A DNA stretch of 64,000 nucleotides from Allomyces arbusculus. Its lineage: Eukaryota > Blastocladiomycota > Blastocladiomycetes > Blastocladiales > Blastocladiaceae. The stretch lies in NCBI GenBank assembly GCA_027604705.1, contig JADHYV010000014.1, positions 62,001 through 126,000 on the forward strand. Reading direction: 5' to 3'. A model generated the notes under the pieces. It saw nothing but the letters and a program-made list of their open reading frames with translations, made no database searches and was not told the origin of the DNA. Shown here piece by piece: positions 45,546-57,834 of this stretch; position 1 is the stretch's first letter; each line of letters opens with the position of its first letter. Both the position numbers and the translations under genes were made by a program.

Positions 45546-45995
45546 GGCGGGTTGCAGCGTGTTGTGGGGGTGGGCGGCAAGTTGGCTGGGCTGTTGGTGG
45601 TCGGGATTCGTGGGTGAAGATGGAAGAACGGGAATGGCGAGAAGTTGAAGAGAGCAACGAGCGAGCGAGCGAGCAAGGAGAGAGGGACGTGATGCGGATG
45701 ACGCGGTGGCAGCGTGACGCTCTACCGCAAGCAAACGCGTGCAGGACCAGTCGCCAGCGCAACCATCGCCACGACGACGGCTGCCGCGACGACAGCACCT
45801 GCATTTCAACTCGAGCGACCACCACCGCGAAGAGGCCGCAGAGTACCCGCCCGCGCCCCTGCACGCAGCGCACGCATCGGCTCCAGCAGACCAACCACCC
45901 ATTGACCAGCGGACCAACCATTGACCAACCAGCTCGCTTACGTCGACCCCCGCAATCAATCCGCATCGCACCGCGCACCAGCTTCCATTGCAGCC
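45546..45995. other. Bidirectional promoter region, TAF5 / UBX gene
   Basis: 450 bp between two divergent start codons, with no coding signal. Presumably contains both promoters. Confidence 0.45.
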
Positions 45996-47343
45996 ATGGG
46001 CGTCCTCTCCAAGCTCTTCGACATCCCGCTGCGCGTCGCCGCCGCCCTCTACACGATGCTCGGTGCGCGTCCCATCCCCACAGCCCTCCTGCATCCACGT
46101 CCAAGTACCTGACCACCTTTCACGACAGCAACGCTCCTCCCGTTCCTGCCGCAATTCCGAAAAACACACACGCTCCTGCCCGGGTCACTGGCCGACTATG
46201 ACCGGCTCGTCGCGCGGTACGAGGCGACCTACTTGGGCGACCACCCGGACTTTTACCGCGGGTCCTACAAGGACCTGATTCAGGACGTCAAGCAAAAGCT
46301 GCAGCTCGCCGTTGTTTACCTGCACAGCGATGACCATGACGACACGGTGCGGTTCTGCCGGTACGTCGTTCCCTTGCTCGCCTCGCTTGGTGGGGATGAT
46401 CGATTGACAGCCTGCAAACAGAGAAACACTTGCCGACCCAGACGTGCGCGACTTTTTCCAGCAGGAGCGCATCAACTTCTACTACGGCCCCGTGCACCTT
46501 GCTGAGCCCTACGAGGTGGCCTCCCTGCTCGGGGCCACCGGGTACCCGTGCCTCGCGCTGATCACGCTCACGAGCGTGAGCGGCGTCACCAAGCCCGCTG
46601 TAGTGCACCGGATCGAAGGTGGGCCATCCATCACCCCATCACGCTCATTAATTCCCACAAACTGACCATCGTTGCGTCCAGGTTTCGTCACGGCTGACGT
46701 CCTCGTCCGGCAACTGCGCGACGCCGCACAGACGCACGGTCTGTTCATGGCGACCGTCCGGCACGAGCGCGAGCAGCGTGACGCCGAGCGCGCCATGCGA
46801 GCAATGCAGGACCAGGCCTACGAGGAGTCGATGCGCCGCGACCAGGAACGCGTACGTCGACCCCAGCCAACACCCCGTGTTCCCACCCTCCGTCCCACTC
46901 ACCTCCCCGCTCCTTTACAGCAACGCGAAGCCGAACGCGCGCGCGAAGAAGCCCTCCGCGCCGCCGAACTCGCCGCCGCACGCCTCGACGCCAAACGCTC
47001 TGCCCTTCGTCAGCGGCAATCCACGCGCGCAAGTCGCCGCGCGTCGCTCACGGCGGAACCCACGACCGACCGTGCGCTCGTACAGATCCAGCTGCCCGAC
47101 GGCCGCGTGCGCCGCGCGTTCCGTGCGTCCGACCCGGTCCGCGCCGTCTACGAGTACGTCGATACACTGGACCCGTTGGGCGAGGATGAATTGGAGGACG
47201 TCGATGACGACTGGGAGGAGCCGGAGAACGGGTTTGGGTTCCTGTTGGTGGCCATGTACCCGCGGCGCGAGTTGACGGAGATGGAGACGAGTATCGAGGA
47301 CGCGGGGCTGAAGGGGGCCAGTTTGGCGGTCGAGATTGATTAG
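45996..47343 (+). CDS. UAS-UBX domain protein (FAF2/UBXD8-Ubx2-like), 5 exons
   Basis: Adaptor-type protein of the p97/Cdc48 system. Exons 45996-46062, 46129-46360, 46422-46618, 46682-46851, 46921-47343; 362 aa; introns 61-69 bp. A short hydrophobic N-terminus (IPLRVAAALYTML, LLPFLPQF) could sit in a membrane, as in ER-anchored UBXD8. Then comes the UAS thioredoxin-like domain (LAVVYLHSDDHDDTVRFC, DFFQQERINFYYGPV, YPCLALITL), a long charged coiled coil (about 205-265), and a C-terminal UBX domain (LVQIQLPDGRVRRAF, DPVRAVYEYVDTLD, GFLLVAMYPRREL). The usual Phe-Pro-Arg p97 loop would correspond to YPRREL, which keeps the Pro-Arg. No N-terminal UBA domain is present, unlike FAF2. Confidence 0.88.
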
Positions 47344-48416
47344 GTGGTGCGTGGAGAAGGTGGAGAATGCATGGGGCGATTCGGTTTTGGTTCAGGTTGG
47401 TTGTTCAGGGTCGTGTCGAGAGGGGAAGTGGAAAAGGAAGGGGGTGGGGTCGTGCACAAGGTGGGTTACCAACGGAGCTGCGTCATTGGTCGACCATGAC
47501 TTCCAACCAAATCCCTCTGCTTCGCCGGGCTACTCCCGACCAGCATCTTCAATCAGAATGAAAAAACAGTCAGTACCTCCCAGCTACGGGAACTTGTCAA
47601 GCCTGGGGGGCCAAGGCCTCCTTGGGAGATCCCGTCAACATTTGCACCATGTTTTGCAAAGCATACGCCAGGATTCTGCGAGCTGCGAGACGCTGCAGAG
47701 CTGGGGCGACGTCTTTTTTTTGCTCGCAAGGACCTTCACATTGACAAAGGGAGCGCATGGCACAAAGGACTGTGAGACATCTGGGAGACAAACATGTGGA
47801 AGTCATGTGCTATCAACTCACTCACCGTCACCTCCAAGACCTCGCACCCCACGTCCGCGGAGAAGCAAATACACGTGATACAGGACCAGGACGACGAAAC
47901 GTCGCTGCGGCGCAGCTGCACGGCGACTGTCCCTTTATTCCACCCGACTCATCACCGACCATTCAGCAACGCGAAGCTGAGCGTGCCGCTTGCCAAGCGC
48001 AGGCACGTCATTGGAGTATACCCGGCGACGGCGGTGCTCAACAGACTGGCAAACTGGGTTCCACCGCGGTGAGCAGACTGCGGGGTCGAAGGTCGAAGAG
48101 TGTGCAACCAGGTTTGAACCGTCGGCGTCTGATTACAGCACGGCTGGCAGAAGTGAGTCAAAGCAGTCAGTTGGTGCCAACCAGAGCTTGGTCGCGCGAA
48201 CCGCAGCTGTTCGAATCTGAATCATTCCATGTTGTCGCGAGCGACTTCAGCAGGGGGCCCTGCGTCAGCGCGCGGCCCAGAGCCGGTTCATGGGAACGAG
48301 CTGCCAGCCAAGTGAGGACGCGCAGACAATGAATGGAAGCTGAAATGAAAGCAATTGATGAACTAGTTCTAGTCAGCCCCGCCCTTCTTCTCCTCCAACC
48401 GGTCTCCGGTCACCCT
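47344..48416. other. Intergenic
   Basis: Downstream of the UBX gene. No conserved protein or RNA signal is seen; short frames on both strands only. Confidence 0.4.
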
Positions 48417-49600
48417 TCATGGCTCCAATCCCGAATTCTCCAGCTCCTCTCCCTCCTCGCTGTTGCTCGGCACCGCACACCGCGCCGTCGCCGCTGCCGC
48501 CGCCGCCGCTGCCGCCGCCGCCGCTGCCGCCGCCGCCTTGGCCAAGCGCAGAGCCAGCTTTGACGGGAGCAACTTCCCAATCCCATACTTGGCCGTGGGC
48601 GCGATAACATCGAGATTGCGCATCATGTGCATTCCCAACAGTCCCTCCACCTTTTGCTGCATGTTCATGTACGCGCACAGCACCACGGTCATGCATGCGC
48701 ACCAGGCCGGACTTGCCCTCGTCGCGCTCCACAATTAGCGTGAGCGTGCCCGAGTGGCGGCTCTCCAATACTCGTGGAAGTAGTAGATCGGTTTCCAGCC
48801 TTTGTCGTGCCTCGCCGACGCTTGGACCCATTTGTGCGTGCAGAGCAGCGTGAGGAACTGCAGGTACTCACTCAGCGTGGCCGAGTACACGCGTGCGGCC
48901 GGCCGACGGCTGGACAATGGGCGACTACATCCCATCCATGCAGCTCGATCTGGTCGTGCAGCAGCGCTGCGTAGACGTTCGTCATTGTTGCCGAGCAATC
49001 CGGAAGCAGGCCTGGCAAACAAGAATCATGCAACCTGGTCGCGTCAGCTCAAACCAACAATGGGTGCAGGGGAGGGCAGCGAGTTGGCGCAGGGAAGACG
49101 AGCGTGCAGACGGTACTGTGATGCTTGGCCAAAACAGCCTGCTCAAGCCCAACCAGAGAGAGCAACGAGCGTCGCGATATGCACTGCCTGCGCCGCCGAC
49201 TTGATGCCCTCGATGGCAGTGATGTGAAATGGCACCTTGAGCCGCAGTGCCTCGATGGGCGAGCAAAACAGCAGGATCCATCTGAAGGAATGGGGCCCCG
49301 CATTTGCAATGATGAGAACCATGGCGCGCTCGCCATTCAATTCGGCGAGCCAGGCCGTGCTTTTCCGAGTCGAAGCTGGCGCGGCTTGCAGGTTGGTGCC
49401 GTGCTTGGATTTGAATCAAATGCGGCAAGTTGCCGCGGGGGACTGCAATGTTCTAGGTGGACGAGGCGCCACTGCGAAGCACCAGCTCGTGAATGTGGCC
49501 GTGCTCTTGGCGAACATAAAATGGCAACAGCATTGTAGAGATATCTCTCGTCGAATTGTAAGTCTATCCGCCCTCCCACGACCGCCCCCGCAAGCATACA
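48417..49600 (-). pseudogene. Broken, unrecognised gene
   Basis: The minus strand carries several protein-like blocks in different frames: AELNGERAMVLIIANAGPHS then VPFHITAIEGIKSAAQAVHI (49140-49390), MTNVYAALLHDQIELHGW (about 48930-48990), TLSEYLQFLTLLCTHKWVQA then KPIYYFHEYW (48770-48880), GTLTLIVERDEGKSGLVRM (about 48700), and CAYMNMQQKVEGLLGMHMMR then YGIGKLLPSKLALRLAK (48540-48690). Frame changes between the last three blocks lack splice signals (for instance after FHEYW and after SGLVRM), which points to frameshifts and a decayed gene. The C-terminus runs into an Ala tract encoded by a GCC/GCT repeat (48487-48538). The family is not recognised. Confidence 0.4.
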
Positions 49601-50273
49601 CCACAGAAAGTATCAGCGGATGAGCCCAAGATTGCGCAGCGTCTTCCAACCTGGTCAAGTCTGTTGTTGCCCATGAGTAGATCAGATCATATCTTGTGCG
49701 ACCGCAATCCTGTTGAAGCCGAATATCATGATCCGCGCATGGATATCTTGCAACACATTACTTACATGCATGTTTGCCGGCTCCTGAAAATGGACAAGCG
49801 CACACTCAAGACTTGAATTTGACTAGGAGCAAGGTCGGGGCGCTCATGAGTTTGCTCTATATTCAGCGTTCCTGCAACAGCGAAGTGAAGTTAACATTGT
49901 TGGTTATGTCGTCGTGCGATACAGTCCGCTTGATGTTGAGCCTTGACATCCCAACAGGGGACAGAATTGATTGCGAGGTCGAAGCAGAAACGTCGTTCCC
50001 TTGGAGCTGGTGGGCATGTATCGTGTATCGTGCTCATAACTCAATGAAACTCTTGCGTGTCCGTCGATGTTGAAAGCACTCATCTCTATCAGTTCACCGA
50101 CTCAATTGTCATGCATTCATTCTTCCACGATTTTCATCCACCGCACCCTCATCCATACCACAGAGTTCAAAAGCCAATGTATCGAGGGTCAAAGCCGATG
50201 CCACCGCGCACAGTCCCCAGCCGCCCTTCATCCCACGCGCACCACGCCCGCCAGTCGTTCCCCAACCCGACCG
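49601..50273. other. Intergenic, 3' of the potassium transporter
   Basis: Relatively AT-rich. No supported gene; includes the 3' UTR of the transporter on the minus strand. Confidence 0.4.
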
Positions 50274-53200
50274 TCAGTGCAAAATCAGCACATTCGTCAC
50301 CTCGAGCACGTCCTTGACGGGCAATCCGAGCGTCTCCACCTGGTTATTCGAGTTCCTCGACACCACCTCGTAGAGGTAATGCTTGACGCGGCGCAACGCG
50401 GCACGCACCCCGTTTGCATCGCGCGCCGGTAGTACCGCATGCCGTGACACGTAGAACGTCGCCTGGTCCTCGTTCTTGACTTTTAGACCGCGTTTTTTCG
50501 CGCGCTGAATCGCGGCGAGCGCATCGAGTGGGCGTTCCGCAAACCCAAATGAAATGAGAAGTCGGTAGACGCCGTTGGCCGGGTCGACGGCACGGAATAT
50601 CACGCGGTCTTCCTCAGCGACAAACGGCAGCGACTTGATACAGTTGAGCGAGAGGAGGATCACTTCGTCGGGCATGGCGGGGAGCCGGTGCGCGAGCGCC
50701 GAGAGTACGTGCGGGACTTCCTCGTCGGCATAGGCGACGAAGACACCGAGGCCTTTTACGCGTGCGTGCGAGCGGAGGTGTTGCCGGACTTGGGTCATAG
50801 TCCAGAACTTGTCGTCCATGGCCTATGGCGATGGAAGGGCGGGTGAGATGGGTGCGGTGCGGTGGGGAGACGGAGGAGTGTGGAGAGAACGCGTACGTGA
50901 TTGATATCGGCCCACGTGTCCTTGAAGACGAACCTAGTGAGTACCTAAAGTGTGAGTATCATGCATTCCACCGAATCGCGTTCACCAAAGAGTTTGACGT
51001 ACATCAACCCAAAAAACGACAGCGCAAACAAGCATGCGATCCACGCGCCTGTCGCGAGTTTCGTGCACACGGCAATAAACAACATCCCATCAAAAAACAG
51101 GATCACGAGACAGTAGGTTGCGACGCGCCATGCGGCCAGTTTCCACTTGACGATCATGATGAGCACGGCGAGCAGCGACGTGATGAGCATCGCGCCGGCC
51201 ACACAAAACCCAAAAATGCCCGAGAGCGTCTCCGAGTCTTGGTACCCAACGACCAGGCACAGCGACGCGAGAAAAAGGACGGCGTTGAACGACGGCACGT
51301 AGTAGGTGCCGTGGCCGTCGTGGCCCATCAAATGGACTGAGTGGAACGTCGGGAACACGCGCAGCGTGATGGCCTGGTCTAGGAGGTACGGCGCACGCAT
51401 CAGGGCTCACCGCGTGCTTGTCCGGCCTCGTTTCAACATTAAGCGGCGTACCAATCATGGCAAAGCATCCGGAAATCACCGACTGCGACCCGACTGCCGA
51501 GACGACCGTGCCGAGCAAAACCAATGGCCACAGCGCCCATTCCGGTGCCGCCTCGAAGAACAGGTTATGCACGAGCTCCGTGCGCTCGTGCGCGTCGTGT
51601 GCGCCGAGTAAGGTCGCCGCCTGGCCCAAATACGACAGGAGCGTGCATGGCACGACAATGGCCGAAAACGACAATGAAATCGGCCGCCGCTTGAACGTGC
51701 CGAGGTCCGCGTAGAGAAATTCGAGCCCGGCCACGACAAGCACCACCGTTGAGAGCAGCTCGAGCGTGGCCTTGGTCTTGAGCAGGTACATGACAGAGAT
51801 CATCGTCCACGGGTTGAAGGCCTTGAGCACCCACGGAATCTGCACAATATTCCAGAGGCCAATGGCCGCGAGCGCCGTGAACCAGACCATCATAATGTAC
51901 GGGAAGATCTTGGTTGGGGAGCCAAGCCCGAACCGCTGAACGTAAAACAGCGGGACGAGTAAAACGCAGGTGACGGGCACGCGCCACGTCGAGACCGGGA
52001 CGGCAAACTGGCCTGGGTTCTTCGCCTCAATAACGAGGAATCCTTCAATGGCTGCGAGCATGCAGATTGCAGGTGTCACGAGCTATAAATCGAGCTCTTT
52101 CGTCAGACCGCATCCGGTAAACCCCCAAAGCGAAATAATCACAACGCACGTACCCCGTCGCCGAGCAAAAACGCACAGCCGAGCAATGCGAGCATAAAGA
52201 TCTTGTCGTAGTGTCGCTGCAAGAAGGGCGCGGTCCCGTCGTCGTCGGGCTGTGGCACAAGCGAAAACAGCGCCAGCATGCCGCCTTCGCCGTTGTTGTC
52301 GGCCTTGAGCACGACCAGACAGTACTTGATGACGCCGAGCACAATCGAGATCCAGATCATAAACGACACGGCGCCGAGAATGTGCGTTTCCGGGTTGGTC
52401 GTGGAGATGCCCTTGTGGAAGGCTGACTTCATGAGGAACATGGGGCCTCTGTCAGGAAAGAGAGTGAGGACTGGATCACGGACATGGAGACGGTGGACGG
52501 AAAAATCACGCACGCAGCCAAGTCGCCGTACAGGATGCCAAGCGCATTGAACGTGAACCCGAACAGCGTCCTGAAGTCCATACTACACCCATTGTTAGTC
52601 TCACGCACACCGACCTTCTCCACCCCATCAAGTTCGAAAAGAATATCAGCACATACTGCTCGTTGACTCGCGGTGCCGGCGGCATCATTAATGCCGCGCC
52701 GAGCGACATGCGCCGTCCCTTTCTGCCTGGCGGCGCCGCGCCCCCGTGCTGTCCTGCCATCTTCTGCTCCTGCTGCCGTGCTTGGGTCAGGTACGATCGC
52801 GCATCGCCCGGCGGCGCGGTGGTCGTCGCCGACGACGGCGCTCGCCGCAACCATGACCCAAGCCCTTGGCGAAACGACGTGCTCGACCGGATCGTCGGCG
52901 CAGTCGTCGACGGCACCGCCGACGCGCGGCGGCCACTTGGACCGGCAATTGGCGCGGGTTTCGGCGCGGGGGATGCCGGTGGTGTCGAGTTCACGGCGGT
53001 GAGTGGGGACAGGACGTCAGTGGTGTCGCCGCGCGTCGCCCCGGCCGCGGCCGCGAGGTGTGCACCCGTGCGCAGCCGAGTTCCGCTCCTGCTCGAGTCG
53101 TCTGCGGCAGTGGATGATGCCGTACTCGCGTCGCCCGGTATTGCTGTGAGGAGCGGCACCGCGCTCGACGACGCCTCGAGTGCCGTATCGTCTGGCAATG

Positions 53201-54236
53201 GCACCACCGGTGGTGCGTGCGCGTGTGCGTTCGCCTCATGCAACGACATGCGCGACGCAGCTCCGTCAACCGAATACGCCGACGCCTGGACGGTCGTCAG
53301 CGCCCCGAGCGGGATGTGATGCTTGCCCGCGGTCGTGACCTGCGGTGGCGGTGGCGGTGCCGCGTCGCCCGCCGATGGCGAGCGTCGGATCGTTCCAGTG
53401 GACGGCATGATCACGACCGGGACGCCTGCACGCAGCGGGTCGTCTCTGGTCCCGTCCTGAGCATCGTTGTCGTCCTCGTCCTCGTCATCGCCCGTATCCT
53501 GCGCAAGCGCTGCACGCAGTGCCGCATTCACGGCGCCGCCCGTATCGTCCTCCTCGTAGACGACACCCCCACTGACGTTACTCGTGCGACGCGAGTAGGA
53601 GAACGCCGAACTGCGGCGCGAATTCGTCCAGGAGGCGCGCCGCGGGCCGCTGCCGCTCGGATCCGGCTCTTCCCCACCCGACGCGGCCGTCGCTGCCGAC
53701 AGCCTACGCGCGTTCCCCGTGGCGTGGCCCACAAGCATCGACGAGACGGCGCGCGACGCCGGGAGCGGAACGACTGCCGCGTCTGTGGCATCAAGGTCGT
53801 CGAGCGGTTCCGGCGGCAAGTACGGCCTCCCACCGAGCGTCAAACTGAGAGTGCGGGATGCGGTGCGCTGCGCCGTGGCCGCGGCAGCGACGGTGGCTTG
53901 GACCGTGGCGGTCGACGCGGTTGACGCGCGCCGTGAAATGACGGTGGTGGGCTCCGCAAACGACAGCGACCCGCGCCGCGACGTGACGACCGTGTCGATG
54001 GCCATGCTTGAGGCACGCGGTGCGGTGCCCGATGGCGCAGTGGCGGTGGTGGGCATCGGGTCCGGCGAGGGCGCGACGTCGTCTTCCGGGATGGCGGGCG
54101 GGAGCGAGCTTGTGGTCGTATTGCCCGTCATGGGCGGCGACCGCGGCAGAGACCCGCGCGGCAGGCTCGTGGCGGAGGAGCCCGAGGCGGCCGGGTCCCG
54201 TGCGGCACGCGACGGTGGTGGCGGTCGGTCGGGCAT
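50274..54236 (-). CDS. HAK/KUP-type potassium transporter with long N-terminal extension (7 exons)
   Basis: High-affinity K+ uptake transporter of the KUP/HAK/KT family. Exons: 52657-54236, 52514-52582, 52154-52448, 51452-52082, 51009-51378, 50897-50933, 50274-50822; 1176 aa. Introns are 65-75 bp and the frame closes exactly, including a 37-nt exon encoding FVFKDTWADINH. The membrane core starts at about residue 530 (FRTLFGFTFNALGILYGDL). It keeps LKADNNGEGGMLALFSL, the hallmark family block, then LLGDGLVTPAICMLAAIEG and a series of hydrophobic segments, ending in a cytosolic domain (YRLLISFGFAERPLD). Odd points: the family's GD-I/L-GTSPLY motif reads GDLAAGPMF here, and residues 1-527 are a Ser/Ala/Thr-rich disordered extension containing acidic runs. 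The extension is one continuous exon, so it is part of the ORF if ATG 54236 is used; an internal start cannot be ruled out. Confidence 0.9.
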
Positions 54237-54997
54237 GGTCGGTGGGTGGGCGGTGCGTGTGGTGTGCGGGACAAGGCGTTGATCGGGATGCTGGAGTGGA
54301 ACGGATCAGAGGAGTGCGCGGACCGAGCTTGTTTCCAGTTAGATTGGCAGGGAGCGCTGGTGATCGTTGTATCGCTGGCGCCGTGCGCTGCGTCCGAAGT
54401 TCGGGCGGTCGTGGGTTGACCACGGTCGGGGCGCTGGAAGTGTGCAAATCCGTTGTGGTCGCAGATACGGGCTGGGATCACGGCTGCCGATAGACTCGGA
54501 CACGGCCAGGCGAGTGCGGCCAGTTGTTGTTGGGGAAAGATGAGTGTGCGGTCTCTGGACGGCCAGCAAGATGGGCGATCAGACCGCTCAATGCGGTGCG
54601 TGAGGTTGGCGGTCCCCTTCTCGGCGCGGTCACGTGGCAAACCCAAGTGGGCCGGGCAGGCACTTGCTGCGAACGGGAGCAGCCCGCCAATGGGGCGCAG
54701 CTCATCGACGGGCACGTCATCCGTGGTCTGCGTTGGCAGGCTTAGTGGCGTGGAACCGCTGTTGTTTGCTGCCGTTCACTCCGCCGTCCCTTCCGTCGCT
54801 TGCTTCCTTCCTCGAGACCGCCTCGCCCGCCTGCGTTCTGGAACGGCCCATCACCACCCACCTCTCCTCGCAAGCAGCGCGCACGGTCCACAAACCCGGC
54901 CACGACACGCCTGGCGTGCGAGCGACCCTCGTTTCTCTTGACACCTGACCCTGCGTCGCTCCAGCTCTGCAACAACCAACCGACCACAACCGACACC
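54237..54997. other. Divergent intergenic region
   Basis: Separates the potassium transporter (minus) from the first Mpo1-like gene (plus); both promoters should be here. No coding signal. Confidence 0.45.
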
Positions 54998-55888
54998 ATG
55001 ACCTACCTGCTGCAGTTTGAGCCGCAATATGTCTTCTATGCCGCATACCACCGCCAGAAGTGGAATGTCCTGGTGCGTGCTCGTCTCAGGCCGCTGCGAC
55101 CGCCTTCCCGCCAGCTATCCCAACTGATCAGGACAGCTGCTCCTTGCCCTCGTGCGAGATAGATTGTACGCATGCCCATGGCTCGCCACACTCCACCTCC
55201 CGGCTGACTCGCCGCATGCTGCCTAGCATTCGATCTGTATCCCTGCCCTCGTCTGGACCGTCGGCGTGTGGCTCTCCAACACAGGTGACCTTGCGCCAGG
55301 CTTGTCCGTCGCCAAGGTCCTGCCAGCCTTCAACGGGTGGGCGCCTGAGGCCAATGGCGCCTTTTTCGGCACAATCATTTACCTCGCCTACTACGCGATC
55401 CTCGAGCCGGGCGCTGCCGTAAGTCGATAGCTCCCCTTGTCGCGATGTTGCCCTAGGAGAGACCGACTGACTCCCTTTGCAAACGCGTAGCTCTTCATGA
55501 TGCCCATCTGGACGGCTATGTACCTGTCCGAGGGCTGGTTTCTCGCGACCGTGCCCAACGCCAACGTCTACGCGCTCTACCTGCACATTGCCGCGTGGGT
55601 CGTGCAGATTCTCGGGCACGTCGTCTTCGAGGGCCGCGCCCCAGCGTTTACCGAGTCATTGTGGCAAGGTACATACCACTCGTATCGCGCCGTGTGACGT
55701 GTCTTGCCGTCCAGCGAACTGACGCGCTTTTGTTTCGTACTGGACTAGCCGTCGTAGTCGCGCCGCTGTTCGTATGGGTCGAGATCCTGTTTGCACTCGG
55801 GTACAAGCCTGACTTAGTGCGCAAGCTCGACGTCGAGATCAAAAAGGCGCAGGCAATTAAATTTGGCACCACCAACAAGGGCAAGTAG
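54998..55888 (+). CDS. Mpo1-like (DUF962) membrane protein, array copy 1 (intact, 4 exons)
   Basis: Family of small ER membrane proteins; yeast Mpo1 (YGL010w) is an iron-dependent dioxygenase that shortens 2-hydroxy fatty acids from phytosphingosine breakdown. Exons 54998-55072, 55227-55418, 55491-55668, 55749-55888; 194 aa (Mpo1 is 174). Family hallmarks: YHRQKWNVL at the N-terminus followed after splicing by HSICIPALVWTVGVWL, NGWAPEANGAFFGTIIYL, HIAAWVVQILGHVVFEGRAP and LFVWVEILFALGYKPDL. His residues in YH, L-H and GH are the likely metal ligands. Four hydrophobic segments. Intron 1 (154 bp) is longer than usual for this window. First of four tandem copies; identical length and intron positions to copy 4. 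Confidence 0.88.
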
Positions 55889-56847
55889 GCCCTCGCGGCG
55901 TGGGAAAGGGGCCCGGGGTGACACGGCAACGTTTCGCTCGCATTGGGTGGTGTACCGATATCAGTTCGGGTGTTTGATGCAACAGAAAGATTTGATGTTT
56001 AGTTTGGATGGGAAACGTCGTGCATGGCATTGATCTCACATCGTGAAGTGGCTGTGCATCATGAAGCGGATGTCGATGCGCTGAACAGCATGGCTATGAA
56101 GAAAGCTGCGCGACTCGATTGGGCATCCAAAAACCGCGCCCTTGCAGGTTCCAGAGGCGCACTATTCGCTTCGATCAAACTAATTGGCTGGACGGCAGCA
56201 CGGTCAGGGCACAACGAATCGGATAGCGACTGGGTGAACAGGATGCACGTCGCTCATGACTACACGATTTAGCGGCACCTCTGGAATTTGCTGCAAATGG
56301 CGAATCGTGCAATGATTGAATGGGTCAGCATTGGATTTGTGTCTACCCAAATCTGCCCAACAAACACTGTGACCACACTGGCCAAGGTGGACAGATGGCT
56401 CGTTATCAGCTGGAAACATGGACAAACGGCTTTCGCCGGCATGGATTACATGTACGCCCCAGTAATACAAGGCGACTTAAGACCGACATGGCCTCAAAGC
56501 TACAGGATCAAGGATCGTGGCGCCTCCTGCATAATATGTCGCAGCATGATCAAAACAACGACACGAACTGTTTTATGGAACACGCCAGACTTCCTTATAT
56601 CCCTTGCTGCCTAGGTCGGCCCTCACCTCAGCAGGCATGCCCATTGTTGGCGAGCAGATGCGCTCATTTTGTGCTGCTGCACAGAGTAAACAAGGCCACT
56701 CCGCGCTAACCAAGGCGACCTCGCCCCCATCGATAAATACAAGCGGACCCGCCAGCCTGCAGTGGCCGCTTCTCTCCCAGGTCCAGACTTGCGACCCTCG
56801 ACCCCAGTCGAGGACGAAGCGATCAGCACAACTTTTGTCGCACCGCC
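55889..56847. other. Spacer between Mpo1-like copies 1 and 2
   Basis: AT-richer than the genes. The last 100 bp before copy 2 (with CTCTCCCAGGTCCAGACTT) resemble the leader of copy 3, as expected for duplicated promoters. No gene is called. Confidence 0.45.
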
Positions 56848-57834
56848 ATGGGCTACCTTCTCCAGTTTGAGCAATAATACGTCTTCTACGGCGCATACCA
56901 TCGCCAGAAGTGGAATATTGTGGTACGTCGGGCCAGCGATATCGCCCAGTGCACTGCCAAGACCAGCCTGTGAGTGACGTTTGACTGACCAAGGTCGATT
57001 CTCATTTTCCTCCCGTTCCAGCTTGTATGCTATTCCCGGTCTCATACATACGGCGGATCACGCTGACGTTTGTCGCACCTCTCGCGTGCCGCGCGTGCAG
57101 CACACGATCAGCATCCCTGTGCTCGTGTGGTCAGTGGGCGTGTGGTTGTCAAACACGAGCATTCCAGCGCCAGGCCTGCCCGTCGCCAAACTCCTCCCGA
57201 CCTTCAACGGGTGGACACCCAAGGCTGACGGCGCCTTTTTCGGCGCTGCAATTTACCTCAGATACTATTTTTTGCTCGAGCCGACCGCTGCTGTACGTTA
57301 CTTGCAGCAATCTCACTTCCCGTCAAGTTTGGCTTGGATTTGATCTGACGAATGCCTTGGGATCTCGTTGCCAGCTCCTCATGACTCCGATCTGGATCCT
57401 GCTTTACCTCTCGCAAGGCTACTTCTCTGCGACCCTTCCCGACGCCAACGTCTACGCACACTACGTGCACGTAGCCGCTTGGATCGTGCAGATTCTAGGT
57501 CATGTCGTCGTCTAGGGCCGCGCCCCGGCATTTACCGAGTCGCTGTGGCAAGGTTCGTTTGGCAGCAGGCCTTGCCGCCATGGCTTGGAAGCACGGAAAT
57601 TATCAGCCAAACTGACACGCTCCTCTTGGCCAACGTTTTTGTTTAGCGGCCGTGGTCGCGCCATTGTTCGTGTGGGTCGAGTTTCTGTTTGCACTCGGGT
57701 ACAAGCCGGATATGCTGCACCAACTCAAGGCCGAGATTGAGAAGGTGGAGGCTGCCAAGTTTGGCACCAATGTTGAAAAAGAAGAAGGTGGTCTGAGCAG
57801 GTGGTGGCTGGGGTGGCTGGGGCGACGATGTTGA
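56848..57834 (+). pseudogene. Mpo1-like (DUF962) array copy 2, pseudogene
   Basis: Same four-exon plan as copies 1 and 4, with recognisable splice sites. Exon 1 starts MGYLLQFEQ and then hits TAA where copy 4 has QQY; later exons read HTISIPVLVWSVGVWLSN, NGWTPKADGAFFGAAIYL, HVAAWIVQILGHVVV, then a TAG where the other copies have FEGRAP, and LFVWVEFLFALGYKPDM. Two in-frame stops with otherwise well-kept sequence suggest recent loss. Read-through or a downstream start would still give a protein lacking conserved pieces. Confidence 0.8.

Noticed and set aside
45614-46201. 195-codon plus-strand frame upstream of the UBX gene
   Set aside because: Overlaps the UBX first exon and intron in another frame; composition is repeat-like (Arg/Thr/Pro).
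4300-48230. tRNA-like B-box strings (for example GTTCGAATCT near 30500 and 48208)
   Set aside because: No matching A box, acceptor stem or anticodon arm at the right spacing; no tRNA is supported.
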